Below are positions 63,998-64,000 of a stretch of 64,000 nucleotides of DNA, piece by piece. Both the position numbers and the translations under genes were made by a program. Positions within the stretch are counted from its first letter, which is position 1; each line of letters opens with the position of its first letter. Source of the stretch: Anaerococcus tetradius ATCC 35098 (GTDB taxonomy: Bacteria > Bacillota > Clostridia > Tissierellales > Peptoniphilaceae); contig NZ_GG666297.1 of NCBI RefSeq assembly GCF_000159095.1, forward strand, positions 56,946 through 120,945, in the 5' to 3' direction. The notes under the pieces were generated by a model. It was not told where the DNA came from. It worked only from the letters and a program-made list of their open reading frames with translations, and did no database searches.

Positions 63998-64000
63998 AAT

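Overview
The window is low-GC Gram-positive chromosomal DNA. Gene content and style point to a saccharolytic and peptide-degrading anaerobic coccus of the Peptoniphilaceae/Tissierellia type, with an Anaerococcus-like organism the best guess. The grounds are AT-rich sequence, AGGAGG ribosome sites, sortase-type surface proteins rich in SpaA-fold domains, a tryptophan T-box and a Veg gene. The genus is an inference. No rRNA, tRNA or CRISPR array was seen.

Layout. 1-2.4 kb is the end of a sugar-acid uptake operon (TRAP permease, 2-keto-3-deoxygluconate kinase). 2.4-8.6 kb holds two unknown small genes, an ABC exporter pair, an M3 oligopeptidase and thiamine pyrophosphokinase. 8.7-15.2 kb is a run of an AI-2E-type membrane protein, a possible cysteine-peptidase-like protein, 4-alpha-glucanotransferase, glycogen phosphorylase and a ZIP transporter. 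15.4-16.5 kb is a secreted nuclease. 16.7-19.8 kb is cdaA-cdaR, followed by a CCA/poly(A) nucleotidyltransferase. 19.8-26.0 kb is a protein quality-control block (tig-clpP-clpX, lon-engB).

26.2-40.5 kb is a surface-protein island. It contains a giant Cna-B/SpaA adhesin with four SpaA-discoidin modules, split by a single-base frameshift near 29,930; an ECF sigma factor with its membrane partner; and a leucine-rich-repeat surface protein with 36-bp tandem repeats. A well-formed promoter plus a terminator just ahead of the adhesin outlines a short leader or small RNA.

40.6-54.7 kb is metabolic: xpt, the fructose operon fruR-fruK-fruA (whose first gene appears to be leaderless), an alpha/beta hydrolase, an M18 aminopeptidase, a thiamine-binding-like protein, a palindromic MITE-like element, a T-box-controlled tryptophan transporter, an NCS2 purine permease, a CNNM/CorC protein, CBS-DRTGG pyrophosphatase, NUDIX and a dicarboxylate/amino-acid symporter. 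54.9-58.8 kb encodes a 1307-residue secreted coiled-coil protein with a CAP domain. 59-64 kb holds DUF1858, a small membrane protein, hemolysin III, htpG behind a CIRCE element, a second M18 aminopeptidase and veg behind two consensus promoters.

Together the genes describe growth on fructose, sugar acids, glycogen and peptides, with strong investment in host-facing surface proteins and stress proteolysis. The items most worth checking are the frameshifted modular adhesin and its leader RNA, the MITE, the CIRCE site at htpG and the leaderless fruR.
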